64,000 bases of DNA from Croceibacterium xixiisoli (GCF_009827305.1 NZ_WTYJ01000001.1:1736001-1800000); one strand, 5' to 3'. Counted from the stretch's first letter, positions 43,705 to 53,723 are shown. Translations and numbers: made by a program. The notes: a model not told the origin generated them from the sequence alone.

Positions 43705-45972
43705 ATGTTGATGAAATTGTTGTCTCTGGCTGCTGCCGTCAGCCTCGTGGCGCTGGCCGCCCATGCACAGCCCTTGTTGGCACAGCAGCAGGACAATCAG
43801 GAGCAGATGATGACGGGTACGCAGCAGGGGGATCTGACATTTCAGCAGGTGTTCGGCAGCCCCAGCCTCAACGGCCCGGCCCCGCGTGGGGTGCAGCTTT
43901 CCCCCGATGGCCGCTGGCTGACCCTGCTGCGCAATCGGGAGGATGATCGCGAGCGCTATGATCTGTGGGGCTATGACCGGCAGAGCAGCCAATGGCGCAT
44001 GCTGGTGGACAGCACGGCGATCGGCCCGGTGCGCGACCTGTCCGAAGCGGAAAAGATGCAGCGGGAACGGCTGCGGATCGGCAGCCTGAAGGGCATTGTC
44101 ACCTATGAATGGGCCGCCGATGGCCAATCCATCCTCGTGCCGATCGACGGCGATCTGTTTCTCGCCGGCCTGGATGGCGGCATCAGCCGGCTGACCAACA
44201 CCGAAGAGGGCGAGCTCAACCCTGCGCTCAGTCCCTCCGGCAATTACGTCTCCTTCGTGCGCGACCGTCGGCTGTGGGTCGGGACATTGGGCGCGGAGGC
44301 GGTGCCGGTCACTCCGCAAGAGGGCGAACTCGTCACCTGGGGGGAGGCGGAGTTTGTCGCCCAGGAAGAAATGGATCGCCACACCGGCTATTGGTGGGCC
44401 CCGGGCGACCGGCGCATCGCCATCGCCCGCGTGGACGAAACCCCCGTCGGCATCGTCACCCGCGCCGCCATCGGCGCCGAAGGCACGCGCACCTATCAGC
44501 AGCGCTATCCCGCCGCCGGCACGCCCAACGCCGATGTGCAATTGTTCATCAGCGATCCCGATGGGAAGCACCGCGTGCAGGTTGATCTGGGATCGGACCG
44601 CGATGTCTATCTCGCCCGCGTCGATTGGGCGCCCGATGGTTCGGCGCTCTATGTCCAGCGGCAGGATCGCGCCCAGACCCGGATCGACATGCTCAAGGTC
44701 GATCCTGCCACCGGTCGCAGCAGCGTGCTGTTCACTGAACGCGCGCGGGATGGGCACTGGATCAATCTGTCTAACGATTATCGCTTCCTGAAAGACGGCA
44801 GCCTGATCTGGTGGTCCGAACGCGATGGCTTCGGCCATCTCTGGCGCTTCGCCGATGGTGGCTGGACCCAGCTGACCCGGGGCGACTGGATGGTCACGAG
44901 CCTGGCGGGCGTGGATCAGGATCAGGGGCGGGTCTATTTCACCGCCACCAGGGATGATGTCCTGGCGCAGCAGATCTACGCCCTGAATCTGGCCGACCCC
45001 ACGCGGATCGAGCGCCTGAGCGAAACCGACTACGTCAACAGCGCGAAGATGGATCGCAGCGGCAAGGCGCTGGTCGTTACCCGTCATGGCGATCTGCAGC
45101 CGCCACAGAGCTATCTGGCAGACGGGCAGGGCCAGCGTATCGAATGGATCATGGAAAACGCGCTCGACGCCGCGCATCCCTATGCCCCCCATCTCGCCAG
45201 CCACAGGGCCCCGAGCTTCGGCACCATCGCTGCGGAAGACGGCACGCCGCTGCACTGGATGATGATCACGCCGGAACTGCAGCCGGGCAAGACATATCCG
45301 GTGTTTTTCGGCCATTACGGCGGGCCGGGGAACCAGTATGTCACGCGCGGCTGGCAAGGCGCGCAGCTGCAGGCGATCGTTGATCGCGGCTATATCTATT
45401 TCGAAATCGACAATCGCGGCAGCGCCAATCGCGGGGTCGAATTCGAACGCGCGATCTATCGCGCGATGGGCGGCGTGGAAGTCGCCGATCAGCGCAGCGG
45501 CGCCGAATATCTCAAGACGCTGCCCTATGTCGATGCCGGCAAGATTGCCACCTATGGCTGGTCCTATGGCGGCTATCTGACGTTGAAGATGCTGGAGGCT
45601 GATCCCGGTCTCTACGCCGCCGGCATCGTCGGCGCGCCGGTGGCGAAATGGGAACTCTACGATACGCACTACACCGAACGCTTCATGGGCACGCCGCAGG
45701 GCGATGCCGCAGCCTATGCCCGCTCGGATGCGATTGCCGATGCGGTCAAGATCACCGATCCGATGCTGCTGATCCATGGCATGGCGGATGACAATGTGGT
45801 GTTCGAAAACGCCACCGCCATTGCCGCCACCATGCAGCATGCGGCGGTGCCGTTCGAAATGATGCTCTACCCCGGCCAGACGCACAGCGTGGGCGGCCCG
45901 GTGATCAGCGTGCATCTGTGGGAATCGATCTTCCGCTTTCTCGAACGCAATGGCGTGGCGCCGGCGGAATAA
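43705..45972 (+). CDS. Secreted S9B peptidase, dipeptidyl peptidase IV-like
   Basis: 755 residues from ATG 43705 (or 43711). Signal peptide LLSLAAAVSLVALAAHA. The eight-blade propeller begins with GVQLSPDGRWLTLLRNRE, and the EAEFVAQEEMDRHTGYWW stretch contains the DPP-IV double-Glu motif that binds the substrate amino terminus. Catalytic triad: Ser620 in GWSYGGY, Asp695 in GMADDNV, His727 in GQTHSV. It releases N-terminal dipeptides, usually X-Pro. No obvious operon partner. Confidence 0.93.
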   Translation: MLMKLLSLAAAVSLVALAAHAQPLLAQQQDNQEQMMTGTQQGDLTFQQVFGSPSLNGPAPRGVQLSPDGRWLTLLRNREDDRERYDLWGYDRQSSQWRMLVDSTAIGPVRDLSEAEKMQRERLRIGSLKGIVTYEWAADGQSILVPIDGDLFLAGLDGGISRLTNTEEGELNPALSPSGNYVSFVRDRRLWVGTLGAEAVPVTPQEGELVTWGEAEFVAQEEMDRHTGYWWAPGDRRIAIARVDETPVGIVTRAAIGAEGTRTYQQRYPAAGTPNADVQLFISDPDGKHRVQVDLGSDRDVYLARVDWAPDGSALYVQRQDRAQTRIDMLKVDPATGRSSVLFTERARDGHWINLSNDYRFLKDGSLIWWSERDGFGHLWRFADGGWTQLTRGDWMVTSLAGVDQDQGRVYFTATRDDVLAQQIYALNLADPTRIERLSETDYVNSAKMDRSGKALVVTRHGDLQPPQSYLADGQGQRIEWIMENALDAAHPYAPHLASHRAPSFGTIAAEDGTPLHWMMITPELQPGKTYPVFFGHYGGPGNQYVTRGWQGAQLQAIVDRGYIYFEIDNRGSANRGVEFERAIYRAMGGVEVADQRSGAEYLKTLPYVDAGKIATYGWSYGGYLTLKMLEADPGLYAAGIVGAPVAKWELYDTHYTERFMGTPQGDAAAYARSDAIADAVKITDPMLLIHGMADDNVVFENATAIAATMQHAAVPFEMMLYPGQTHSVGGPVISVHLWESIFRFLERNGVAPAE

Positions 45973-46058
45973 CGCCCATCGGATTGATCACGGCAAAATC
46001 GCTTGCGGTGCCCCGCGCAAGGGGGCAACGCCCGCGTACATCATAGTGGAGCGTAGGA

Positions 46059-47084
46059 ATGGGTTACCGGGTTGCGGTTGTCGGTGCGACGGGAAATGTC
46101 GGGCGCGAAATGCTGGCCATTCTGGCGGAACGGGAATTCCCGATGGACGAGGTGGCGGCGGTTGCCAGCTCGCGTTCGACCGGGATGGAGATCGAGATCG
46201 GCGACACCGGCCGCATGGTGAAGTGCAAGAATCTCGAACATTTCGATTTTACCGGCTGGGATATCGCCCTGTTCGCCGCCGGATCGGGCCCCACCAAGGA
46301 ATATGCGCCCAAGGCGGCCGCTGCCGGTTGCGTGGTGATCGACAATTCCTCGCTATACCGCATGGATCCGGATGTGCCGCTGATCGTGCCGGAAGTGAAC
46401 CCGGAGGCGATCGATGGGTACAAGGCACGCAATATCATCGCCAATCCCAATTGCTCGACCGCGCAGCTGGTCGTCGCGCTCAAACCGCTGCATGATGCCG
46501 CGAAGATCAAGCGTGTCGTGGTCAGCACCTATCAATCGGTGTCCGGCGCGGGCAAGGCCGGCATGGATGAACTGTTCGAACAGAGCCGTGGCATCTTCGT
46601 CGGTGATCCGGTGGAGGCGCGCAAATTCACCAAGCAGATCGCCTTCAACGTGATCCCCCATATCGATGTCTTCCTGGACGATGGATCGACCAAGGAAGAA
46701 TGGAAGATGGTGGTCGAAACCAAGAAGATCCTCGATCCCAAGATCAAGCTGAGCGCGACCTGCGTGCGCGTGCCGGTGTTCGTCGGCCATTCGGAAGCGG
46801 TGAACATCGAATTCGAAAACGAGATCAGCGCCGAACAGGCGCAAGACATCCTACGCGAAGCGCCCGGCATCATGCTGGTCGATAAGCGGGAAGATGGCGG
46901 CTATGTCACCCCGATAGAGGCGGCCGGCGATGGCGCCACCTATGTCAGCCGCGTGCGCGAAGATCCCACCGTCGACAATGGGCTGACGCTGTGGTGCGTG
47001 TCGGACAATCTGCGCAAGGGCGCCGCGCTCAATGCCGTGCAGATCGCCGAACTGCTCGGCCGCCGTCACCTGAAGAAAGGCTGA
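46059..47084 (+). CDS. asd: Aspartate-semialdehyde dehydrogenase
   Basis: 341 residues. NADP-binding VAVVGATGNVGREML, catalytic cysteine in IIANPNCSTAQLV, then VSTYQSVSGAGKAGMDEL and SATCVRVPVFVGHSEAVNIE. Makes aspartate semialdehyde for lysine/DAP, methionine and threonine synthesis. Stands alone, convergent with the Nramp-like gene. Confidence 0.97.
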   Translation: MGYRVAVVGATGNVGREMLAILAEREFPMDEVAAVASSRSTGMEIEIGDTGRMVKCKNLEHFDFTGWDIALFAAGSGPTKEYAPKAAAAGCVVIDNSSLYRMDPDVPLIVPEVNPEAIDGYKARNIIANPNCSTAQLVVALKPLHDAAKIKRVVVSTYQSVSGAGKAGMDELFEQSRGIFVGDPVEARKFTKQIAFNVIPHIDVFLDDGSTKEEWKMVVETKKILDPKIKLSATCVRVPVFVGHSEAVNIEFENEISAEQAQDILREAPGIMLVDKREDGGYVTPIEAAGDGATYVSRVREDPTVDNGLTLWCVSDNLRKGAALNAVQIAELLGRRHLKKG

Positions 47085-47097
47085 TCTGGAGGGATGG

Positions 47098-47120
47098 GCG
47101 GGGCGGCAGGGACGCCCCGC
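47098..47120. terminator. Hairpin between convergent asd and Nramp-like gene
   Basis: Perfect 8-bp stem (GCGGGGCG / CGCCCCGC) with a 7-base loop filling the 36-base gap between the two stop codons. No T-run on either side. Confidence 0.5.
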
Positions 47121-48410
47121 TTATCCCATCAGCGAAAGGATTTGCTGCCCTGCCAGGATCAGGAACAGCGCCGCCGATCCTGTCAGTGTGATATTCGCCA
47201 GCCAGCCATTGCGGCAATCCGCCGGCACCCGCGACGAATTCAGCAACAGCAGCAGCGTGATCGCCAGAAAGGGCATGAACAGCGCCCCGAAGGCGCCATA
47301 GATCACCGCCAGCATGAACGGCTGCTGCGCAAACAGCAGCAGCATCGGCGGGAAGGTCAGCCACAGCATATAGGCGCGGAACGCCGGGCTGCGCTCGATA
47401 TCGTCCGGCACCGTCTGGCCCCGCGCCTGATAATACCAGTCGGCAAAGAACAGGCTCATCCCATGCCACACGCCCAGGATCGAGGAAAAGGCCGTGGCGG
47501 CAAACCCGACCAGGAACAGCGTGGCGATAACTGGACCAAAGCGCACCTCCAGTACATCTGACAGGTCGATCAACCCCCGGTCACCTGCCTGCAGCGCGAT
47601 GCCGCTGGCATGCAGCAATTCCGCGCCCACGATCAGCATGGCGATCACGAAAATCCCGGTGACGGTATAGGCGACCGTGTTGTCGAGCCGCATCAGCGGC
47701 AACCAACCCGGTCCCTGCCAGCCCTTGACCTGGCACCAATAGCCATAGGCAGCGGTGGTCACGGTTCCGCCGACGCCCCCGATCAGCCCCATGGTATAGA
47801 GCAGCGATCCCTCGGGCATGATGAAGGTCAGGCCGGACAGCAGCCCGGGCAGGCTGGGCGCCACCAATATGGCCAGCCCCACCATGATCACGAACATGGT
47901 CCCGACCAACAGCTTCATCACGGTTTCGAACAGGGCGTAGCGGTTGAACCAGACGAACATCAGCCCCGCCAGGCCAGACAAGACCGCCCAACCCCAGAGC
48001 GGCAATGCCGGAAACATGGCTGCCAGCGGCAGCGCCGTCGCGCTCATGGCGGTGGCGCCATAGATGAAGCCCCAGATCACCACATAAATGCCGAAATACC
48101 AGCTGGTCCATCGGCCCAACGATCGCCAGCCGGCCAGAATGGTCGAGCCGGTGGCCAGATGATACCGCGCCGATCCTTCGGACAGGGCGATCTTCACCAC
48201 GCAGCCCACGATCGCCGCCCACAGCAGCGCATAACCGAAGCGTGACCCGGCGATCAGCGTCGCCACCAGATCGCCCGCGCCAACGCCCGTGGCGGCAACC
48301 ACCAGCCCCGGCCCGATATGACGCCATTTGCCGCTTGGCGCGGTGCCTGCCTTTTCTCCCATGGCAGCAAGCTGCACGGCTGGGCGCCTGTCGGCAAGCA
48401 CTGGCTTCAT
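47121..48410 (-). CDS. Nramp-fold transporter lacking the canonical metal motifs
   Basis: 429 residues from ATG 48410; ATG 48362 is an alternative, and neither has a good ribosome-binding site. HIGPGLVVAATGVGAGDLVA is the first helix of the Nramp fold, and ~11 hydrophobic helices follow. The metal-binding DPGN of helix 1 is replaced by GAGD, and the region of helix 6 (GGVGGTVTTAAYGYW) has no MPH motif. Subfamily common in proteobacteria and annotated as divalent-metal transporter, but with both motifs missing the substrate is open. Divergent from the GFA gene. Confidence 0.8.
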   Translation of the reverse strand: MKPVLADRRPAVQLAAMGEKAGTAPSGKWRHIGPGLVVAATGVGAGDLVATLIAGSRFGYALLWAAIVGCVVKIALSEGSARYHLATGSTILAGWRSLGRWTSWYFGIYVVIWGFIYGATAMSATALPLAAMFPALPLWGWAVLSGLAGLMFVWFNRYALFETVMKLLVGTMFVIMVGLAILVAPSLPGLLSGLTFIMPEGSLLYTMGLIGGVGGTVTTAAYGYWCQVKGWQGPGWLPLMRLDNTVAYTVTGIFVIAMLIVGAELLHASGIALQAGDRGLIDLSDVLEVRFGPVIATLFLVGFAATAFSSILGVWHGMSLFFADWYYQARGQTVPDDIERSPAFRAYMLWLTFPPMLLLFAQQPFMLAVIYGAFGALFMPFLAITLLLLLNSSRVPADCRNGWLANITLTGSAALFLILAGQQILSLMG

Positions 48411-48481
48411 ATCGGAAGGTTTCGGGATCGCTCCATGCCGCCGGGCATTGCCCGGTAAAGGACCAATCGAGGAGAGGCAGA

Positions 48482-48925
48482 ATGCAGACCATCCAGGGCG
48501 GATGCCAATGCCGCGCGGTGCGCTATCGGGCGGAGGTCGATCCGCAGAAGGCTTATGCCTGTCATTGTTCCATGTGTCGCCATGCCACCGGCGGTGCCTG
48601 GGTAGCCTATGTCGGTGTGCGCAAGGATGCCGTCCATTGGCTGGGCGAACAACCGCAGTGGTATGTCTCCTCCCCCATTGCGCACCGTCCTTTCTGCGCC
48701 CGTTGCGGCACGCCACTGGGTTTTGCTTTTCGCGAAGGGGATACGATGGATCTGACCCTGGGCAGTTTCGACGACCCGGCGGCGTTTCGCCCAACGGAAA
48801 ACTATGCCACGGAAAGCATGCTGGATGGCTGGGTAGATCTCACCGGATTGCCGGGCCAGCGCAGCACGGACAATGATGATGTCGTCCGCCGCTGGCATGC
48901 GGCCGGGCTGGAGGTTCCCGAATGA
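48482..48925 (+). CDS. GFA (Gfa/CENP-V) family zinc protein
   Basis: 147 residues from ATG 48482 with GAGGAG ~7-12 nt upstream region. Zinc cysteines in GGCQCRAVRY, ACHCSMCRHATGG and FCARCGTPLGF give the full GFA (glutathione-dependent formaldehyde-activating-like) pattern. Enzymatic activity in this family is largely unproven. Overlaps the hydrolase gene by four bases. Confidence 0.88.
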   Translation: MQTIQGGCQCRAVRYRAEVDPQKAYACHCSMCRHATGGAWVAYVGVRKDAVHWLGEQPQWYVSSPIAHRPFCARCGTPLGFAFREGDTMDLTLGSFDDPAAFRPTENYATESMLDGWVDLTGLPGQRSTDNDDVVRRWHAAGLEVPE

Positions 48926-49671
48926 TCAGCACCCATCGCGTCGAAAGTTTTGATGGAACCAGCCTGGCCGTGCATCGGCTGGGCACTGGCCGGCCGGTGT
49001 TGTTGCTCCATGGGCTGTTTTCCAGCGCGGAGGTGAACTGGATCAAATATGGCCATGCGCAAACGCTGGCCAATGCCGGCTTTAGCGCAATCATGCCCGA
49101 TCTGCGCGTTCACGGCCAAAGCGAAAAGCCGCAGGATCCGGCATCCTACCCCTCCGATGTGCTGGTGCGCGATGTGCGTGCCGTGGTCGATGCGCTCGGT
49201 CTCGATGATTTCGATCTGGTCGGCTTCTCGCTCGGCGCGCGCACGGCGGCGCGGGCGGTGCTCGATGGCTTGGTCCCGCGCCGGCTGGTCCTGGCGGGCA
49301 TGGGGCTGGAAGGGCTGGCCGGCTGGGCCGATCGCGCCGCCTTTTTCATTGATGCGATCGATCGGTTTTCGGAAATAAAGCATGGCGATCCGGCATTTTA
49401 TGCTGTGCAGTTCATGAAGCAGATGAAGATTGATCGCGTGGCGGCGCGCTTGCTGCTGCATTCGGTGGACGATACCCGCACCGAAGAACTGGCGCAGATC
49501 ACCATGCCCACGCTGGTTCTGTGTGGTGACAAGGATCGTGACAATGGTTCACCGCAGGCACTGGTGGATGCCCTGCCGGATGCGCGATTGGCCACCATCC
49601 CGGGCACCCACATGGGTTGCGTGGTGGAACCGGCCTTGGGGCAGGAGATTGCCCGCTTCCTGACAGACTGA
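48922..49671 (+). CDS. Alpha/beta hydrolase
   Basis: 249 residues. Oxyanion LLHGLFSSAEVNW, nucleophile elbow VGFSLGART (Ser), acid in CGDKDRDNG (Asp) and His in GTHMGCV, so a complete triad. No signal peptide, hence cytoplasmic. Co-translated with the GFA protein; substrate unknown. Confidence 0.88.
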   Translation: MISTHRVESFDGTSLAVHRLGTGRPVLLLHGLFSSAEVNWIKYGHAQTLANAGFSAIMPDLRVHGQSEKPQDPASYPSDVLVRDVRAVVDALGLDDFDLVGFSLGARTAARAVLDGLVPRRLVLAGMGLEGLAGWADRAAFFIDAIDRFSEIKHGDPAFYAVQFMKQMKIDRVAARLLLHSVDDTRTEELAQITMPTLVLCGDKDRDNGSPQALVDALPDARLATIPGTHMGCVVEPALGQEIARFLTD

Positions 49672-49755
49672 TTCTACCGACTTGATTCAACGCCCCTGCA
49701 GGTCCAAACCGGTCGCATCAGAAACCATAATGATTTGTCTCAGGGATTTCGCAAC

Positions 49756-51615
49756 ATGAAGTCGCTCGCCTCCGTCGCACTCTTTGCGCTCGCCGCTGGT
49801 TTGGGAGCACCCGCCATGGCCCAGCAATCCACGCCAACCGCTGCCACGCCTGCATCGGCCGCTGCAGCCTTCCCGATGACTCCGCAGGGGGCAGCCGACT
49901 TCATCGCTGCTGCGGAAAAGGACTTCGCCGATTTCAGTGTCGAGGCGGCGCGCGTTTCCTGGATCAATTCGACCTATATCACCGAAGATACCGATGCGGT
50001 GATGGCTGTCTACGGCGCACGCGCGACCGAGAAATCGGTCCAATATGCGCTCGACGCGGCCCGCTATGCCCAGGTGCAGGGGCTGGATCCGGAGGTTGAG
50101 CGCAAGCTGACCATGCTGCGGACCGGTATCGTGCTGCCGGCGCCGACCACGCCCGGCGCCGCAGCGGAGCTGTCGACCATCTCCACCAATCTGCAATCGG
50201 ATTACGGCAAGGGGCGCGGCACGCTGAACGGCCAGCCCGTCAATGGGTCGGACATAGAGGCTGAAATGGCAGTGCTGACGCACACGCCGGCCGAATTTGC
50301 CGAAATGTGGACCAGCTGGCACGACAATGTCGGCGCGCCGATGAAGGATGACTATGCCCGCATGGTCACCATCGCCAATGAAGGCGCGCGCGAACTCGGC
50401 TTTGCCGATGCCGGCGCTATGTGGCGTTCCAATTACGACATGGATGCCGATGAATTCGCCGGCATGACGGAAAAGCTGTGGCAGGAATTGCAGCCGCTTT
50501 ACCTGTCGCTCCACACCTATGTCCGTTCGCGCCTGAACGAGAAATATGGTGAGAGTGTTCAGCCTGCTGCAGGCCCGATCCGCGCCGATCTGCTGGGCAA
50601 TATGTGGGCCCAGCAATGGGGCAATATCTATCCGCTGGTCGCGCCGCAGGGCGCCGGCGACATCGGCTATGATCTGACCGCGCTGATCGAAGCCAAGGGT
50701 ATGAGCGAGATCGACATGGTCCGCGCAGGGGAGGGGTTCTTCTCCTCGCTCGGTTTCGAACCGCTACCGGAAACCTTCTGGCAGCGCAGTCAGTTCGTGA
50801 AGCCGGCTGATCGCGAGGTGATCTGCCATGCCAGCGCCTGGGACATCGACAATCTGGATGATCTGCGGATCAAGATGTGCATCAAGAAGAATGCCGATGA
50901 TTTCGTGACCATTCATCACGAGCTGGGCCATAATTATTATCAGCGCGCCTATAACGGCCAGGATTTCCTGCATCTCAACGGCGCCAATGACGGCTTTCAC
51001 GAAGCCATTGGCGACATGATCGCGCTCTCGATCACGCCCGAATATCTGGTGCAGATCGGCATGCTCGATCGGGCGGCGGTCCCTGGCCCGGAAAAGGATA
51101 TCGGGTTGCTGTTGCAACAGGCGCTGGACAAGGTGGCCTTCCTGCCCTTCGGCCTGCTGGTCGACAAATGGCGCTGGGGTGTGTTCGACGGCACGATCAC
51201 GCCGGACAATTACAACCAGGCCTGGGTCGATCTGAAGCGCGAGTATCAGGGCATCACCCCGCCGGTCGATCGTCCGGCTGATGCTTTCGATCCCGGCGCA
51301 AAATACCACATCCCCGGCAATACGCCCTACATGCGCTATTTCCTGGCCGGCATCCTGCAGTTCCAGTTCTACAAGGCCGCCTGCGATCAGGCGGGCTGGA
51401 CCGGGCCGCTGCACCGCTGCAGCTTCTATGATAACAAGGAAGTTGGCGAACGGCTGAATGCCATGCTGGAAATGGGCGCCAGCAAGCCATGGCCCGATGC
51501 GCTCGAAGCCTTCACCGGATCACGTGAAATCAGCGGCGCGGCGCTGGTCGAATACTTCGCCCCGTTAAAGCAATGGCTGGATCAGCAGAACGCAGGTAAG
51601 CCAAGCGGCTGGTAA
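49756..51615 (+). CDS. Secreted M2 metallopeptidase (angiotensin-converting-enzyme family)
   Basis: 619 residues from ATG 49756; an upstream TTG is in frame but unneeded. Signal peptide ALFALAAGLGAPAMA. The zinc site HHELGHNYYQRAY gives His388, Glu389 and His392; the third ligand Glu416 lies in GFHEAIGD exactly 24 residues later, the M2 spacing. Length equals a single-domain ACE. Dipeptidyl carboxypeptidase, expected in the periplasm or outside. Second proline/dipeptide-type exopeptidase in this neighbourhood with the S9 enzyme. Confidence 0.94.
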   Translation: MKSLASVALFALAAGLGAPAMAQQSTPTAATPASAAAAFPMTPQGAADFIAAAEKDFADFSVEAARVSWINSTYITEDTDAVMAVYGARATEKSVQYALDAARYAQVQGLDPEVERKLTMLRTGIVLPAPTTPGAAAELSTISTNLQSDYGKGRGTLNGQPVNGSDIEAEMAVLTHTPAEFAEMWTSWHDNVGAPMKDDYARMVTIANEGARELGFADAGAMWRSNYDMDADEFAGMTEKLWQELQPLYLSLHTYVRSRLNEKYGESVQPAAGPIRADLLGNMWAQQWGNIYPLVAPQGAGDIGYDLTALIEAKGMSEIDMVRAGEGFFSSLGFEPLPETFWQRSQFVKPADREVICHASAWDIDNLDDLRIKMCIKKNADDFVTIHHELGHNYYQRAYNGQDFLHLNGANDGFHEAIGDMIALSITPEYLVQIGMLDRAAVPGPEKDIGLLLQQALDKVAFLPFGLLVDKWRWGVFDGTITPDNYNQAWVDLKREYQGITPPVDRPADAFDPGAKYHIPGNTPYMRYFLAGILQFQFYKAACDQAGWTGPLHRCSFYDNKEVGERLNAMLEMGASKPWPDALEAFTGSREISGAALVEYFAPLKQWLDQQNAGKPSGW

Positions 51616-51662
51616 CACGTGCGATTCCCTCGTGCGGACCTGCGCATTATTGGGGGCCACGC

Positions 51663-52166
51663 ATGCGTTACTTGGCAGTTCTTGCGGCAGCCGGCCTTGC
51701 GCTGGCTGCCGTTCCGACCTTGGCGCAATCCAAATCCAACGCAGTCACTGCCACCGCGAAAGATCCGGCAGGCATTGTGCGCCTGTTGCAGCAGGCAGGC
51801 CATACCGCCAGTCTGACCACGGATGATTGGGGCGATCCCAAAATAGAGATGCAGCTGGCGGGACGGAGCGGGGCGATCCTGTTCTATGATTGCGATGAAA
51901 CCACCCACGACAAATGCCGATCAATCCAGTTTTCTGTCGGCTTCGACCGGGCGAAGCCAATGCCGTTCAGCATGTTGAACGATCTGGTCCGGTCACAGCG
52001 TTTCATGGCCATGTATCTGGATGATGAGGGGGATCCCTTCATGCAATGGGATATCATCATGGATGAAGGCATTCCCTCTGCTGTGTTTCTAACGGCCGTG
52101 AAGGATTTCGAAGGCCGGGTTGAATATGCCGCAAATGTCATTTTTGCCGAAGAGCGGGGCCAGTAA
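51663..52166 (+). CDS. Secreted YbjN-like protein
   Basis: 167 residues. Signal peptide LAVLAAAGLALAAVPTLA. Core VRLLQQAGHTASLTTDDWGDPKIE and the region SIQFSVGFDRAKPMPF with a late MLNDLVRSQRFMAMYLDD match the YbjN / type III chaperone-like fold. Two cysteines (YDCDETTHDKC). Function unknown. Follows the M2 peptidase by 47 bases and is probably co-transcribed. Confidence 0.78.
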   Translation: MRYLAVLAAAGLALAAVPTLAQSKSNAVTATAKDPAGIVRLLQQAGHTASLTTDDWGDPKIEMQLAGRSGAILFYDCDETTHDKCRSIQFSVGFDRAKPMPFSMLNDLVRSQRFMAMYLDDEGDPFMQWDIIMDEGIPSAVFLTAVKDFEGRVEYAANVIFAEERGQ

Positions 52167-52215
52167 TTGCCGAAGCCCATATCGGCGGGGCAGGGCGCCC
52201 TGTCCAATTGGCTTA

Positions 52216-53652
52216 TCAGCGGAACGGAGGTTCGTTGAAGGCGCGCAGCTTGCGGCTGTGCAGCCTGGGCCCTTCGGCGCGCAGCAATTCGCAGGCGCGG
52301 ATGCCGGTCTGCAGATGTCCGGCAATCGCCTGCTCATAAAAATGATTGGCTTGGCCGGGCAGCTTGATTTCGCCATGCAGCGGCTTGTCGGACACGCAGA
52401 GCAGCGTGCCATAGGGCACCCGGAAACGGTAGCCCTGCGCCGCCACAGTGGCACTTTCCATCTCGATCCCCACCGCACGGCTTTGCGACAACCGCCGGGC
52501 CATGTGGGTGAAGCGTAGCTCCCAATTGCGATCGTCGGTGGTCACGACCGTGCCGGTGCGCATCCGCTGCTTCAGATCGGTGCCCTGCGCGCCGCTGATT
52601 TCCTCCGCCGCCTGCGCCAGCGCCAGCTGCACCTCGGCAATGGCGGGCAGGGGGATTTCGGGCGGCAGCACGCTGTCCAGCACGTGATCATCGCGCAGAT
52701 AGGCATGGGCGAGCACGAAATCGCCGATCTTCTGGCTCGGCCGCAGGCCGCCGCAATGGCCGATCATCAGCCAGGCTTCGGGGCGCAGCACCGCCAGATG
52801 ATCGGTGATGGTCTTGGCGTTGGAAGGGCCGACGCCGATATTGACCAGGGTGATCCCCAGATTGGCGCCTGCCATCAAATGATAGGCGGGCATCTGATAC
52901 CGCCGCCAGGTGGTTTCGGACAGCAGCGCGCGGGCATTGCCGGTCGGTCGATCAATCATCAGCCCGCCGGCGCCGGCCAATGCGGTATAGGTACCTTGGC
53001 CGATCTGCTCCCCGGCCCAATCGACGAATTCATCGATATAGCGATGGTAATTGGTCAGCAGCACGAAGCGTTGGAAATGGCCCGGGGCGGTGCCGGTATA
53101 ATGCGCCAGCCGGGCGAGGGAGAAATCGGTCCGCAACCCATCGAACAGCGACAGGGGGAAACCGGTCGATCCGCCGCCCATGTCGATACTGTCGGCCACC
53201 TCGTCGCCGATCAGCGCCAGTTCGGTGGTGGGGAAATGACGCGCCAGCTCCGCCGGCTGCACATTGGCCATGGCGCTGCCCAGCTGACCGTCCAGCACAT
53301 AGGGGAATGGTATTTCCTGCCGCGATGGGCCGGTGGTGATCTCGACCGTATGATCATTCAGGATCAGATCGAGCTGTTCCTGCAGATAGCTGCCGAACAA
53401 ATCCGGCCGCGTTATCGTCGTGGTGTAGGTGCCGGGCTCTTCCAACCGGCCAAATGCCCGCTGCCGGTCGCCCCCGCCGCGTTCCCCGTGATAATGAATC
53501 TGCAGCCGGGGATAGGCATAGCTCCCATCCTGCCGCCGTTCCGTCGGCGGAACGGTGCCATGTTCGGCAAAGGCGACGATATCGTCGCGCAGCCGCCCCA
53601 CGGCGGCGGTGTAGATATGCTGCAGCTCGGCGATGATCGTGCGTGAGTCCAT
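52216..53652 (-). CDS. amn: AMP nucleosidase
   Basis: 478 residues from ATG 53652. N-terminal domain (RDDIVAFAEHGTVPPTERR; YPRLQIHYHG) and C-terminal nucleoside-phosphorylase-like domain (ALAGAGGLMIDRPTG; NIGVGPSNAKTITDHLAVL; MIGHCGGL; VGIEMESATVAAQGYRF) match Amn, which hydrolyses AMP to adenine and ribose-5-phosphate. Sits next to no related gene; convergent with the YbjN-like gene. Confidence 0.92.
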   Translation of the reverse strand: MDSRTIIAELQHIYTAAVGRLRDDIVAFAEHGTVPPTERRQDGSYAYPRLQIHYHGERGGGDRQRAFGRLEEPGTYTTTITRPDLFGSYLQEQLDLILNDHTVEITTGPSRQEIPFPYVLDGQLGSAMANVQPAELARHFPTTELALIGDEVADSIDMGGGSTGFPLSLFDGLRTDFSLARLAHYTGTAPGHFQRFVLLTNYHRYIDEFVDWAGEQIGQGTYTALAGAGGLMIDRPTGNARALLSETTWRRYQMPAYHLMAGANLGITLVNIGVGPSNAKTITDHLAVLRPEAWLMIGHCGGLRPSQKIGDFVLAHAYLRDDHVLDSVLPPEIPLPAIAEVQLALAQAAEEISGAQGTDLKQRMRTGTVVTTDDRNWELRFTHMARRLSQSRAVGIEMESATVAAQGYRFRVPYGTLLCVSDKPLHGEIKLPGQANHFYEQAIAGHLQTGIRACELLRAEGPRLHSRKLRAFNEPPFR

Positions 53653-53723
53653 TAGCCAAGGCTAGCCCATTGCACCGGCGGCGCAATCATCATCCGGCCA
53701 GGGCAGCGCCGGATCGCGGGCAC

